Shown here one piece after another: positions 63,301 to 64,000 of a stretch of 64,000 nt of DNA (positions within the stretch are counted from its first letter, which is position 1; each line of letters opens with the position of its first letter). The DNA is taken from the NCBI RefSeq assembly GCF_029893585.1, contig NZ_JARXYX010000007.1, forward strand, positions 246,441 through 310,440, given 5' to 3'. The notes beneath the pieces are model-generated. The model made no database searches and had not been told where the DNA came from. It was given only the letters and a program-made list of their open reading frames with translations. The position numbers and the translations under genes are program-made. This stretch comes from Streptomyces sp. LBL (GTDB lineage Bacteria; Actinomycetota; Actinomycetes; Streptomycetales; Streptomycetaceae).

Positions 63301-64000
63301 GGCCGGAGGACCTGGAGGCCGCGAAGGACGGCTTCCTCCGCACGACCGACGGGACGCTCATCCCGGACAGCTCGATCAAGACGGCGACCCTGGCGCTCGA
63401 CGGAGACACCCACGGCCGCGGCATCTTCACCGACGAGGACATGTATGTGCGGGAAGGCGGCTACAAGAACCTTCCCCGCGTGGACAAGTACTTCACATAC
63501 GATCCCATCACCGGCGCGCAGGAAGGCGGCGCGCAGGATGTGCCGTGGGCCGGGCTGAAGGCGTACTTCTCGGCCGGGCACGCGTTGCCCAAGCGGTTCA
63601 CCGTCGAGGATGTCGATGGCAGGCGCTGGAGGGTGGACGGCGATGAGTACGGGCGCTATCTGACACGGCGCCCCAGTGTGCGGCGGCTTGCCCCCGAAGA
63701 TGTGATCGTGGGCATGTCGTGCTTTGCCGACGCGGTCGCGGACGGTTTCCCGGATGCCGGCGACCTCGGCCGTGACACCTCCGCCTTCGATCCGCTGGAC
63801 ACTGTCTCCGCCGCTCAGCTGGTCGCCAACCAGACCGGGCACACGTACTTCGCGGCGGACCGGACCTCCGGTTTCCATCCCGCCAGGAACGCCCACTTCA
63901 TCACCACCGATCCGACGCTCCGTCCGCGTAGGTGGCGTGAGGTGCGGCCGGAGCCGTACGGGGCGGAGCTGGACCGGCTGGCGCGCATCGCCGGTCTGCA
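32364..64000 (+). CDS. Giant modular T7SS-linked polymorphic-toxin-like protein (at least 10,545 aa, 3' end outside window)
   Basis: From a GTG at 32364, directly after the preceding stop and 6 bases past GGAAGG, one frame stays open to the window edge: 10,545 codons with no stop. The protein starts with a helical region containing a LAWESQHL stretch and hydrophobic helices. It continues through disordered linkers, an HExxH domain (His1082), a long beta-rich region, a coiled coil, two OTU-like domains, OmpA-like/lonely-Cys modules with single Cys at 4819, 6031 and 7229, a second HExxH domain (His7972), a Fic-like motif (8698-8706), a duplicated 120-residue unit, a Cys/His domain (9376/9538) and a fourth module (Cys10453). 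Long Streptomyces proteins of this kind have, as I recall, been labelled lonely Cys domain proteins. Export through the adjacent T7SS and an anti-bacterial or anti-phage role are inferences. Confidence 0.92.
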   Translation, partial: MKEIDYPPDVARMLFVLIGEKPIQARENLAWESQHLYLSLQKAVVKLRESALDKIAKARDSLPPQVADHYISGLTMLIGDGSGSDPVQGLLNQLDDLADAQGIYSQKIQGSKWEIISEIIMLIATLAYLAALATFTGGASLSQMLLAKARGRLAVLLIVDRLLRLTHLMPTLTEAFEEAIQTLAVRLAQIALNTGGRKPNGVDWADVGKSAAFGALTGAFMGIFEKILTPLKNIFKNLLDDVFIKFNIRRDSPLFTAIVNGPPEAVTIFVVSGAAEGAAEVIINGAFDGNWAFKWETFVGSGSSAVLEAGASLGLGAAGLVAYNKYFNTDLLDKINALPKPGDTLGGGPGPSKSSRSSTSSSNSPDPLNGSGDFKPGNSSLFTSGPPAPGKTSSSGFPEGVDPFRDGPGITTPPPLRPNPLPISSYDDGADTPSRFTTTDDDSTNRLPDGTNGTDGTDTTNAGFPRPSSAYTPNSSSLTDTTPLSSGSASNGSLTGPNSVPSSRTSNSPYAPDTDLLPDADPGLDSVSDLDAANNPANSLPGSLADSPSGLTGGSKSTTSQGTYDTDSRSDTDSVYDADESDSVYDSDATDYTDYTDYTDDADARTGLEGKASNPDGMPDLQNDSSGQDVPGRGNAVRNTGASGAQDGTDQYLPGQQSESDPESDAVAAPTPVVTSAGPTPAVDAGTGRTTGPQNTPQTLGSQGNQGTQGSQGAQGNQGAQDQSGSRPGQSQQGRPDQPGARTQPEQLDEAELTDDAEELAGPPAGNSRPDDVIAGLAGSGESNGALPEGTTAPPPPPPPPPLPGSPDAAAPGLRTSSSDASQLFEGQPAPPTRPQAAETGIPDTTTLTGDNTPPGSDTPPGTGTLAGTGIPLVTGTQVGTGIPVGDGVPAGQDMSLPTARTPEPAVPVADPVRPEQWRPGLTDAPAMPLRTERFDPDRDPGRGSLGPGLLDGRDTLIRMWVQRIQADDPKRRWVRNVSVHLPVKFGEGFDPGDLGAFQKRIQTRLDTHLNNGLRLPRSGDQLHINLVLTPAPDHAEAVELSRTLHPGGSDQLHLRLHAPDPADSPEEAAEKQTRDDATVLHESLHYAGLRDRSTSGESLFRRLLRQSDSYGLMADPTRLPDPAGPAVPLHYLTTIESVIDTGTAVRDHPLSARGTLPPAASIDNLAQALRMLAPADSPPVHPPSRADGNTVVAPDMADSEAVAEPAAPVRTTSTTPGDDTVPGTVAEISEPAESPTISDDTVLGTVAGTDTSPDTKTGTDTSPDIKTDTDISTDTDTPAPLGDQQTQSDPAVVPAVPGKRWIHSTLDQSRPPLLARDMAPPGTGPRPKARFEDDDSSIPAYIDDLQSLLPDNLPEHVRRQLLASPLTFGQSQVVLRGIGQVTAAIDAELQARPTARPSDSDSELISDIWHVLRNRPKAVATDRGRPFTYVNADGEIRVLHLTARHYGQWEQFKDDFGDPAKIDSMYRANATLGQTKNMQSTTQVGLGTSLGPVGADPFSAFGRVALRFGFINKVGYSLNDQHVNQMESRSLDGSRAYLDHVHYAIRVTDGMGRLVTGSAANPGERVEFGFAVRHGMLVRLPDSVTKMSKPGRIPRSLQLNRNSNYRSVNIEGFGPVALIRDWAAGRIGVLPGSTAYRELDTLFSSESFQRHGGMMWNSRFTSPPLFADDRHKTPLGVFVVEQVVPESAKLVGESALYELRDINKWNVRSERNRAKGTNLGLDAVLGPSFNFFDPRNADFDLRFQSGPAFRYQLAKLRSTGLGGSGASKIVAQLKHQRTALYLVKKSVYVRLSGDSGTPIRFHTWSLDRMASSEARRLAGWDDGMTVTPRPGLPAPFAPAYLTQDRPRTLGMFRVVDFAFSNGGRTRDAGDGTGRTLLEAFADQLVAAVAAKYPGAVAPLEQLIPPEAKSWSARVKALQEPGEMLRKALTRSAPTQWRNARHYQIALSNTLEIMGMLAQQGISANLEALTTIGMRIRFVDPGRIGQGYRYTWVHGDLTNRRYEGKRIDQGLRFGTQGAEKLDGQVSWKRGAEFGVEGTLSGRSNSVDDSGFRRQVLGLTIGARKGWQQDAEIGFGSTAGNEMLSVTNKPSHRYRFDITLTASEGGYWRPRGLIRGIGLGLPGLIVRGQPQDILIGPARGGGPLTGQVLISIPELHAPAEDPHADGALNPYLAPEPPVRSMDSDEALELATGDIITPGAAALLAGRGSQAFRDFRMHPFAIVSMMPSAVLVAGVGQAMSDASGAAWQLVQEGAPTREAVVRTFQPQYMTSGFDQSSGPLGMAGSGLMAKGPYGTLWASFRYVTTVDGLRALTPSVPMDTELTFGGTRQASGKLGKSRSLVFGGQLAFSSTHTPGSGMLGSYGLVANPLSKTSAASRTVSRTVSTDMSWSLTGNQVLVAGDVEHWFAMMTSRVGMGRIGTAVAGNSLTPGLIAGAAGVTKQSPGGLLGHLPEKSAHELGLINDGMGPVPRYVEQLWTPKSWLRGTAFDTYPINALDPTAAMSAFEGRMRGLGLDEADRQRIRRLVTGRVVRALKGDMTTTAPSVPVETGRWGWGGVWIGDRWVRARAELVAGEPRFMGLDHGVEIEENREASETVQQSSDASSGSDFGTVVSEMVYTGDPAAPAAGPTYSETGSNRKSVASSHSTTTTVIYRSPSTEPHARIITPYRLRITLEADDSPAAASPPPLRDAPSERRASNVDRFLGRLYIVEEHDAGELREDIPLSLMSPVPVGPSLADNPLSAPDLTDVLTKAPRPGALPARKPGQALVVRYGDGVARPFTFPENGFHVRGIVGVENIRAANDLALTKAYDPGFSLAALRADGGPAEADLTELLQKAKRTGLTRLGTGSAQALEDGTSYAALSAFYPDTLEADPYQVAGLVEKYLLLGTDSGELSLSSTPDFSAATLLTVSNGRRLEVLRRISEGANTSVSSDNSQDATFGAGALVQGASGFNQPGTQATGPRDAESDATVVAAEQLTSRHLKPATGRSFLFAFPATWLSVAAVHRGVLDSKAANRIRGGIMSNRPRTGPQALESDAYVIAWVREDIAQELRLIDDTNFPAAVSEAWDAVKGVSDDWVAADEAYWEKRRTAVGLRDERDAALSALTAANATVVDAQLEHDAAESAYEALDTVPGENGDAGKTAASAGDAAAAQARYETARQALDAARETAEAARKSSKAATDAYAALPGRLAELRETAETLASEYHRIRAGADDLTRWHQLAATEQGRARLDGVDEPPAVTYESPKKPEHPRYTASGTDADSRLTSPEGVEYTLHDVSKDGGSFFHAVAQGVDRADAELLPALDVDVTDPAAAVTKLRTLLASRLTDPSETGLLDFVAQDEMDTFTADEVAATGLDLKQGTPERDEFDALGVVPHSVDLTPRTRADLAAALVVRPRDADDEAGGNNSSSDLLPELAVRALGIRITVVNKDGSFQDFAPASAADGNAEILQGKLGVAVPENSAPVHVVLNLSDSGYKLALPVAVRPATPSMGDDTDGSVKDTGAPPAKGDDTSAKDTGGTEVGTESGTESGTESTAKGAGTDAGTDAGTDVFTKVVDSEKGADSKKVTGQDLDGTDQGTDVSAKGTDTDGAKEVLPGTDETAKGSSDLEPAKDSSGTGKGKGKETGTPEPRVERGRPVPVPPDGRCILSSFMASASPHIRDRIPDLETSHPAAHAWLTVPEAVRDELSRRAGEHSPTDLSPAVADAMRSQVLEYLRRAEANGDGLDGPTRMQFRGHQTANLSRRFDKMKRAQLLAQIAHHGVDTLTPEALGDAALRTRYVAARTASLEPGVTEADVVAIARTAESLDLFNYLDRQGLLPAVDSLGVAGLRKLLKDAYTASFAPLESDEYAAIRSAVENWGKSWNTPEGEIFAPLVAHAFDLRVDILVPRRGAAARLLTTVGPESAPQGIQVYYTGNNHYEGSDAEPVERATEPTETVEPPAPPSSPVLPPVTEFEAATSAMSDTEPTATVEPPATSEPTVTTEPSVTVEPPASSALTTGDGNGDDADRGGSNKGKAKEPDGDSTDLAIDDARRDHEAALDAFREAARAVSRLTQGVETNSSGSQDAARLYDAWEEVGRAQWALDGAANQLRSLGADAAEEAAIAAIVPRISRTDAERRLAAELVTAEDLFEDSPRLGPDETLSTDELNAAGVSLTGAPLIELTLNGAVRVHGSGLEPRDHVRLLMTGNGPWGEALEAVAARASRRVWREAYEDFALATSRASGVPAETDPEAVWRRAASLVLPLELHPVLADSRHAGSEFRDAVREVAEHLAVHGLDARSGVDVAGRLRHGLGLLPRGAGGAPGAPVGASGAGQPAGEPDPLPQRSSIPFENGSTTLGPGRTQRIEELAQRVAEAVALNMRAGAMVPQVRITGYADDSRTAQGRAVAVEGVFRARLETALRELTGRDGLGRSVRIDMAAGSSPDGQATIEIAVPPYTGAVRVLASLSGAGAFDIKALARQILHLEPDAQVGEEQRRELFTLVEAATAEPVRDAGWASSLAALGAYHLASAGLLHPERHILEADGSYQGLNLTAGQVGPVDTSEFFQRRGGEFQGPLDPLWSSDAGAYVVVAKGGHDHVMLPWGQGELRVSSEELVELLARDPGLLAGGAEKPVVLVWSGAGDQGLEMPRRIAFRSGKDEVWGHSGSVDLVYDSASGLNKIVVENLRSSAGLPLGGWFPGHSDDLGPDGEVEEGWVTALDGTVIPDSEIKVRTIADEGRPIGRVSMSDADLVVNEPMFDRLGEIKEAVQFDPASDKPFGDAEPLLKVDGPAYHWYQHGMPSRGVVERTGGRSSKEVDGPETGRFIKRRPSMKKLGEKAVIDLGACWADALAEDLPYLSDAALAPYVFDPLEIVSYAQGVANGSEAAGVLAGDRPNGLFRNRTTVKWGPIASPSGEKGVRRLLKLEPKPGELAGLAVSAGLHNGSGPVPQETLDTTMRLVRALRRTFLVDIEDSKADPAGEYRQLLRGIGALENMRAADKHLPVTGPFSLNHLHLVVHARYQRTSNEAPTPGEIKKVLLDAAKRADEAASGTVSLHDYVRMPSLDWALKRLHGENLAPLAADVLRLPDAQAVTSRDVTKLVWGTVKGAEALRGVDDPVALAKKALHVSATSPDPTPDEARDRLLWLMAGAAVSGFDPSDPAELAAFDLVRNGALDDSTRVFTSRGVPTGRNWTGNPVNGPVGAQRYVVSPDGTVAAGVPFDPEWRQVGPGAPADAILVLADSTNGHVSMPWPDGSRRWIPGSEIAALLRHDQDGQRLALRTPLLMVGKHTNPGGLAQHVAGRVGTARATSLAELPGGVVFDADRGENVIVLTGDSAQQPAHWQTREPAALAYTTDEQGTLHTFPGQAPAASLSSSTPVPVSGSDSDSDAGGGDGAVGLGMGLGLGLGLGLGVGGPGSESDSGSDSDSDSGGSDGAVGLDLGLGLGLGLGLGVGGPGSDDGSSSDAGAGDAAVGLSLAGLGIDDGSDASEEPPVTLSVDTPLPSALTGVPFADGSGVLRKDQVAEVAALAHQVARAGALGDLADLAPPPLKVTVKITGYGDSDAGPAGQAGAAPTGRERAEAVEAVFRKHLAKALTHLHSTYLTGSFEITVDGRGPDAAAGEGAADRRVTVEVGLPPYVEALSTLERLSTLPGDRAPGAGLLTFDPDPLARRILHMDMKTFGFVDEATRAELYALVADAVRDGRANSLAALSAYHLKRLDLLGDGTRIKASGGLAGGRDFRGRGRGRGTGTTVTDVETATYVRLNDPKSATPPAPWHVPGKAVQDPLFLVVAEGGHDHVMVPGPGGRTIRVSLEEFAELLAMDPDLAKLGPEVPVLLVVPNGGDQGREMPDLASARAGKKVWSHSGKVTLEPNPDQAKSGSVIAMEADPKAGVLLGAWMVSFPDDLGQFLTASGELPADMAGGEVVLLDGRRIPDRQIKILTLLSEHRSIGSVSMTDLDLMVRQGWLERFSELLTTAPVDPVTAKRVGPEEPVPWDGTVYYFQVHGLPRRAVLFTHAEEPAIMRGPEAGKFVHRRRSFRRLDQEARKLGQKLAIVLPSCWADARAEDDAGMNAGSDAPYVFDVLRSLSMSQGVSNGSGGPVFAPNRLHYVHSDQGINRRHGISTSVSGVRGAWVERWPEPEDTELDALARMAELHTGSGPASEATRETTLSLVHALRETFGVRVEKDKDDPSGDYQRLLRGVGALERMRLADPELRAFGGPFTLHLLARVTRGQLAGAGSVKPLTEAVEADDVRSVLYAAEGVAAAGAADRTKLRDFVSMPTVDRAVELFDGLGKGEAGAKIRDVLWGVKPDRIGAEEHAKLFWGSIMALEALGEVADLRALADKVLHRDSAQVPAPDPVQGLTVDSPLLWLVAGAAVSGFDPRDPSELAAYDLALKGALDQDTLLTWPKSGPPQGRNWSGRAITRPILTSQYLMSEHGTIAKAQPRSLPWVPKNVDPGKLPPPPVNPFFLDLGASHDGRVDMRLPRGTVPGVPSDEIAALLKHDRELNGLQLSEPIALLGTHTGAWRTDLAGAIAARSGTARDVYTPALGAEPVLDPNFNITVLVMTGKPSDHAPATDWLRNEPPPLADTAAPAPEPVPAPVTEAAPVTAAASSYASESEADGDGVADSHSDDDGEWAATADPGGSFHDSDSDTDSDTESDDYESDVAESSEESEDSDDSDDSDDSDDSDDSDDSDASAIISPDTPLPPAFTRLPFAGGFGALTTGQAAEVAGLARQVARAGVLSSLAGLAPFHAPIAVRITGYGDSAGVMPGLPQAEAVEAAFRQHLEEALEYLDADDLMASSFDITVDDRGPNAAGGGVPDGQVTVEVGLPPHMEALSTLDRLSPRFAGGVSGSVRVAFDPESLVNRILHRSETATVDENDRAELYQLVTDAIRDGRATNLAALGAYHMQQLGLLGDGTRINASGGRVTGRDFRGTGTPVTDVETATFAETKDGQFVSAPEAPWRVPGELASGPLFLVVAKGGHDHVMVPGPGGTTIHASLEEFAELLAMDPDLAKLGPEVPVLLVVPNGGDQGREMPDLASARSGKKVWSHSGTVDLLPTNPAKPPTDPAHHKSVIAMSDRRSEDLPRGTWMVSFPDDLGPFLTASGEIPEEMAGGEVAVIDGRRVPDRQIKISTIVSGYRSIGSVSMTNRDLKDREYWLRRFDELLTNAHVDPVTHEQVGAVEPVPWGGRIVYHFLVHGNPGRVGLHTRDEKVAITRGREGGGFIARRRSFKRLDREARKLGQKLAIVMTSCWADTVAKGDADVHAGSDSPYVFDVLRTVSMSQATSNGSGGPVFAPNRLHYLNTAPDGTPLNELPTSASGVKGAWVERWPEPEDTELDALARTTELHTDPWPASEVTLEATLGLVRALRETFGVGVEKDKDDPSGDYQRLLRGIVALERMRRADPELRALGGPFTLHLLDRVTRGHLAGAGSVKPLTEAVEADDVRSVLYAAEGVAAAGAADRTKLRDFVSLPTLDRAVELFDGLGKGEAGAKIRDVLWGVKPDRIGAEEHAKLFWGSIMALEALGEVADLKALADKVLHRAPAQVPAPDPVERLSADSPLLWLVAGAAVSGFDPRDPAQLAAYDLALKGALDHDTLIRPTANLMQGRNWSGKTLTRPIVTDHYLMSEDGTLAQGQERDLPRTPPTNSPSTRLFFLELGGSHDGRVDMRLPRATVPGVPADEIAALSRFDPALNGLPLTVPLVLLGTHTGVRRTALAEALAARSGTARTTYTPARGAEPVLDPAENTMVTVMTGKPSDHTPETDWLRSRPPRLADAATAASAPAIAPIATHLPPPPATGGQSSASASASASSAASGPANLPPAALADLASRLPKMSSGERAWALDELSPADREDLASDPVAVDALRRALSASEFASVAAALMVQIPVGVDRQALAGYQARTQIARMLRDPEVAVKLLKDGKRVVIVPKDVSMTTLRPWLGIAGKKISALDHRVWDVVRGVGGNQTGVTEENLLGDLTSVPGAETYADGYSTTTHEFAHTIHLHALSDADRRVISNAYAAKRAQGRNGKWSDGPMVNSAGQQTSNYGSLNEYEYFAQVVNTYLGTNGGLDPYTGQKRRNTAHWVRNNEKALLPILRRLFGPDPEAASSHVNPVADIDMYDGYQAFWNQVETVYHPEPPVPAPPPSEQSAVPAPPPPKSKRSTRAKLKKLLNIGSGVFHAPPPAGDSHRSRASLSDGRPAIPVEPADLYRLRYQHEAEAYERRLGDYLSEHPEVIAQMAAFARVVWDKTPAWMRGMLGTDQIIVAGAVGNDLQALEEVVQHGNFREQSTVVWNALRFNVFHYLLQTPTTHPPRIKEEHRWRGLPPDRVSPRSPQYARPPLSPAERVFSSGGTTWKSGEELSSIAHRLREETPGSPQTLELSPHASAQRTGGLIMTGASGTAYALLNAAEGANRRWEANLDLRWIRLGIVGMMLSNRDHTLHELLSVTELWAKDDAHPDRRELGFDYVDNWARYSRLSPLPEQELRERVAVGGRFPDERVLEFYTDAEPEPWSESAVPRLSQLLSEDSWWRLFIDANVHDDAFRRTPGDPGAVLDIRKYPGYRQSMTAAYREVLDGGRIGRDWSRIDADAYEELHNMATRHLVAGAGQNVATTWSGDARGRTTRRDTGSDALASDIKDEVLLGRRLVYSLSEGPLKPGEPKPLVIFHHQQRGGQIAIAYAPEETRELVQAALDRYYDEVAVAVGPEDKLRAIARVTRALQILQSFTDANSRVNVHVLMQKFLLEQGFRPSVLLNSRSLFLGGFTVQEIAEALKEGMERFDRHVRSARWDGFSRPQGPRDPEQVDQLAAAFGLTEGTAEERLQQVTDTVWTDRALFGSESQGPESADLARMAAIRSLTGQVLTSRIRKDFPGRTAAQAITDYAREVFELPSVDEVSIDHLGALADAATRASALGRPLDVGVLRSLATAPPVDAKSGPHDKSSGRSRSASPGVEPSWDALVYEAPSDDRKPLEFLVSDLAETGRVRDADELGEALIPSLAAESVGGFRIVLRAGARSLGSDPTGLVSQLADEMSAPVDLLLAGGNGTVRLLRFDDRGGHEDLGRVDAESGPGVEPSWDALVYEAPSDGRKPLEFLVSDLAETGRVRDADELGEALIPSLAAESVGGFRIVLRAGARSLGSDPADLVSQLADEMSAPVDLLLAGADGTVRLLRFDDRGGHEDLGPLPATSAPAQLPSHLPPPPAGPHDEATARLTVPEGPVRLPTPANSRSMRNAGSERDDAEETGEVERSASGLTRHLMTDDYDVIDTSDDGVLFRHPGDEYFKEVNPLGGRDRRQLKLLLPGQDYVEIPTDARPPLRISEDRTLAIYSRGEDASAAQQVYATRKVIEDSSVRLAASGSYLRLKPDESVAIIPRRADGTRGEPLFKVEPEFLTRDGRPGEENCRDFARMLSGDRSVSHLVFGDRARKSVFTAPANALDVWEVTGTHHLAQGLGEVADGTLRPEEVTPRWASARAHADDRPMGGADGPLPGETYGSALSHERKDHPPRELVRQAAERIGVNEYAWAEVGEGYVTQSISSVDEQGNPVRDRNFAKPGDQASVIFGYHFAKVVMASEDGTHQITMENYSRKGFMRDLLSQTVEANLDRDTDGRLRRLEEELRRELDAARRHGAAEEEVTVLHDDLRAVEALTAAARADAVSRNATPGTAAHTEAQENLKQAKTRAQIAVRRIADLIKGDDQWYFNMLSRRPGETMHETNAALLSTGEALKPNPLTAVVLHGHRAKPQTVTFTGDSHTVDAHQKKFLIPDLTRTLARMGMWSADQGLHLPDITVTWHRGSDPGPRQRRSKEIGRIRAKEVERELLDSLQEQLDEFQGGVDGNRLTADQFRIAVVGGRARGGVGPATERDVTITVDDHRAVPKEAPSAPKEAPSAALPDRTRSTHRRGASGSASAPASGAGAEPGSASASGATVRPGSGAAPSTAQDEGIRTTHVTFSEGASALDERQSDRLVDLADRLTEIGLLDELAGVIRLKVAVTGHSGIAASARDRAGRGVSDRAHGRAKTVADALRDNMRRSLRRTGRDEPSIAGLVDVSDFEIKANVRDGQSGDGDRREQRRRVTVEVTRSRFSEAVERLDALRRADSDPAVSGGLFAPEPLVRRVLHLGADDHVGSGQRRELYALVNEAMAAGRANSLTELGVYHLAKHGAHSSGNRITSPSGRRVGRDLTGKPVSKLETRSYTLQAEGGPPGRPIDGLWHRKAGAKPPYVVVAEGGHDHVMVSLSGGSPRRVPMDEFIGLLALDPDLAGLPADVPVVLVIPGAGAQGLELPRGAAAKLGKTVWAHSGAVGTQTDPKTGLSQIVVTDPRKSRKPLGDWFPGRPGDLRPEDLEAAKDGFLRTTDGTLIPDSSIKTATLALDGDTHGRGIFTDEDMYVREGGYKNLPRVDKYFTYDPITGAQEGGAQDVPWAGLKAYFSAGHALPKRFTVEDVDGRRWRVDGDEYGRYLTRRPSVRRLAPEDVIVGMSCFADAVADGFPDAGDLGRDTSAFDPLDTVSAAQLVANQTGHTYFAADRTSGFHPARNAHFITTDPTLRPRRWREVRPEPYGAELDRLARIAGL
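33361..35040 (+). other. Giant protein: disordered Ser/Thr/Asp/Gln/Pro linker (residues 333-892)
   Basis: Low-complexity sequence includes SSRSSTSSSNSP, three tandem TDYTDYTDY units, a GSQGNQGTQGSQGAQGNQGA run, nine consecutive prolines (34743-34769) and TGTGIP-like repeats. It is a flexible spacer between the export region and the first enzyme-like domain. Confidence 0.75.
35230..35760 (+). other. Giant protein: first HExxH (putative metallopeptidase) domain
   Basis: WVRNVSVHLPVKFGEGFDPG, then QIRL-type strands, then ATVLHESLHYAGLRDRST with His1082-Glu1083-x-x-His1086, and SYGLMADP beyond. The HExxH helix followed by a Gly and a MADP turn is like metzincin or related zinc peptidases. A third ligand is not certain. 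Confidence 0.6.
41590..41990 (+). other. Giant protein: coiled coil (residues 3076-3209)
   Basis: Continuous charged Ala-rich helix: VAADEAYWEKRRTAVGLRDE, ALTAANATVVDAQLEHDAAE, ARYETARQALDAARETAEAA. It separates the long beta-rich region (residues 1333-2660, for example FGRVALRFGFINKVGYSLND and MWNSRFTSPPLFADDRHKTP) from the OTU-like domains. Confidence 0.65.
42140..42800 (+). other. Giant protein: OTU-like domain 1, probably inactive
   Basis: GVEYTLHDVSKDGGSFFHAV has the OTU active-site strand-helix, but the expected Cys is Ser3279. The C-terminal His strand is replaced by SDSGYKLALPVAV. The domain keeps the fold pattern (LGIRITVVNKDGSFQDF, PVHVVLNL) but lacks the catalytic pair. Confidence 0.55.
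43251..44140 (+). other. Giant protein: OTU-like domain 2, with Cys and His
   Basis: PVPPDGRCILSSFMASASPH places Cys3641 in the OTU DGxC motif. The end, GIQVYYTGNNHYEGS, puts His3913 in the NHY position, with FDLRVDILVP as the central strand. All parts of a C/H OTU protease site are present. Confidence 0.6.
45321..48330 (+). repeat. Giant protein: module 1 (OmpA-like domain + lonely-Cys domain)
   Basis: SSIPFENGSTTLGPGRTQRI and VRITGYADDSRTAQGRAVAV form an OmpA/MotB-type peptidoglycan-binding pattern. Then follow ALGAYHLASAGLL, VVVAKGGHDHVMLPWG, ACWADALAED (Cys4819), GLHNGSGPVPQETLDTTMRL and LMAGAAVSGFDPSDP. The same ordered landmarks recur in modules 2-4. Confidence 0.75.
48770..52030 (+). 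repeat. Giant protein: module 2 (OmpA-like domain + lonely-Cys domain)
   Basis: PFADGSGVLRKDQVAEVAAL and VKITGYGDSDAGPAG give the OmpA-like part. The lonely-Cys part has VVAEGGHDHVMVPGPGG and PSCWADARAED (Cys6031), ending VAGAAVSGFDPRDPSELAAY. It is preceded by a GLGLGLGLGVGGPGS/SDSDSDS low-complexity hinge (48420-48730). Confidence 0.75.
52250..52376 (+). repeat. Ser-Asp repeat hinge in the giant protein
   Basis: AGTGACGAC and AGCGACGAC units repeat about eight times to encode SDDSDDSDD. This linker between modules 2 and 3 resembles the SD stalks of Gram-positive surface proteins. Confidence 0.75.
52395..55610 (+). repeat. Giant protein: module 3 (OmpA-like domain + lonely-Cys domain)
   Basis: PFAGGFGALTTGQAAEVAGL and VRITGYGDSAG, then VVAKGGHDHVMVPGPGG and MTSCWADTVAKG (Cys7229). 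Long stretches are almost the same at DNA level as module 2 (for example 49716-49880 versus 53289-53453, and 50859-51260 versus 54453-54860). Confidence 0.75.
55720..56700 (+). other. Giant protein: second HExxH domain, gluzincin type
   Basis: YSTTTHEFAHTIHLHALSDA gives His7972-Glu7973-x-x-His7976. 54 residues later, NEYEYFAQVVNTYLG supplies Glu8030 as a likely third ligand. The HEFAH...EYFA pairing is that of lethal-factor-like and related toxin metallopeptidases. It follows module 3 after an Ala/Ser linker. Confidence 0.7.
58380..58640 (+). other. Giant protein: Fic-like motif with altered catalytic residue
   Basis: LQSFTDANSRVNVHVLMQKF, then LLEQGFRPSVLL and VQEIAEALKEGMERF, align with the HPFxDGNGR-N..LLN.LLLE.G..P pattern of Fic-like toxin domains. 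The first His is replaced by Gln8698 (QSFTDANSR). Confidence 0.5.
59113..59832 (+). repeat. Two tandem 360-bp units (120 residues each) in the giant gene
   Basis: The stretch from about 59139 recurs exactly 360 bases later (59499), with only a handful of base changes over most of its length (for example GATGACAGG/GATGGCAGG, CCGACCGGC/CCGGCCGAC, GGTGGCAAC/GGCGCCGAC). Each unit encodes PSWDALVYEAPSD to LLRFDDRGGHEDLG. This is a recent in-frame duplication. Confidence 0.9.
60010..61900 (+). other. Giant protein: Cys/His (papain-like) domain plus coiled coil
   Basis: PGEENCRDFARMLSG places Cys9376 at the start of a helix. FGYHFAKVVMASEDGTHQIT and MENYSRKGF place His9538 on a strand followed by a Glu/Asn pair, the usual order of papain-fold toxin domains. 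A coiled coil follows (RLRRLEEELRRELDAARRHG, 61100-61360). Confidence 0.5.
62110..64000 (+). repeat. Giant protein: module 4 (OmpA-like domain + lonely-Cys domain), incomplete
   Basis: VTFSEGASALDERQSDRLVD and VAVTGHSGIAASARD make the OmpA-like part. Then follow VVAEGGHDHVMVSLSGG and GMSCFADAVADGF (Cys10453). It is more diverged from modules 1-3 than they are from each other and continues past the window edge. Confidence 0.7.
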
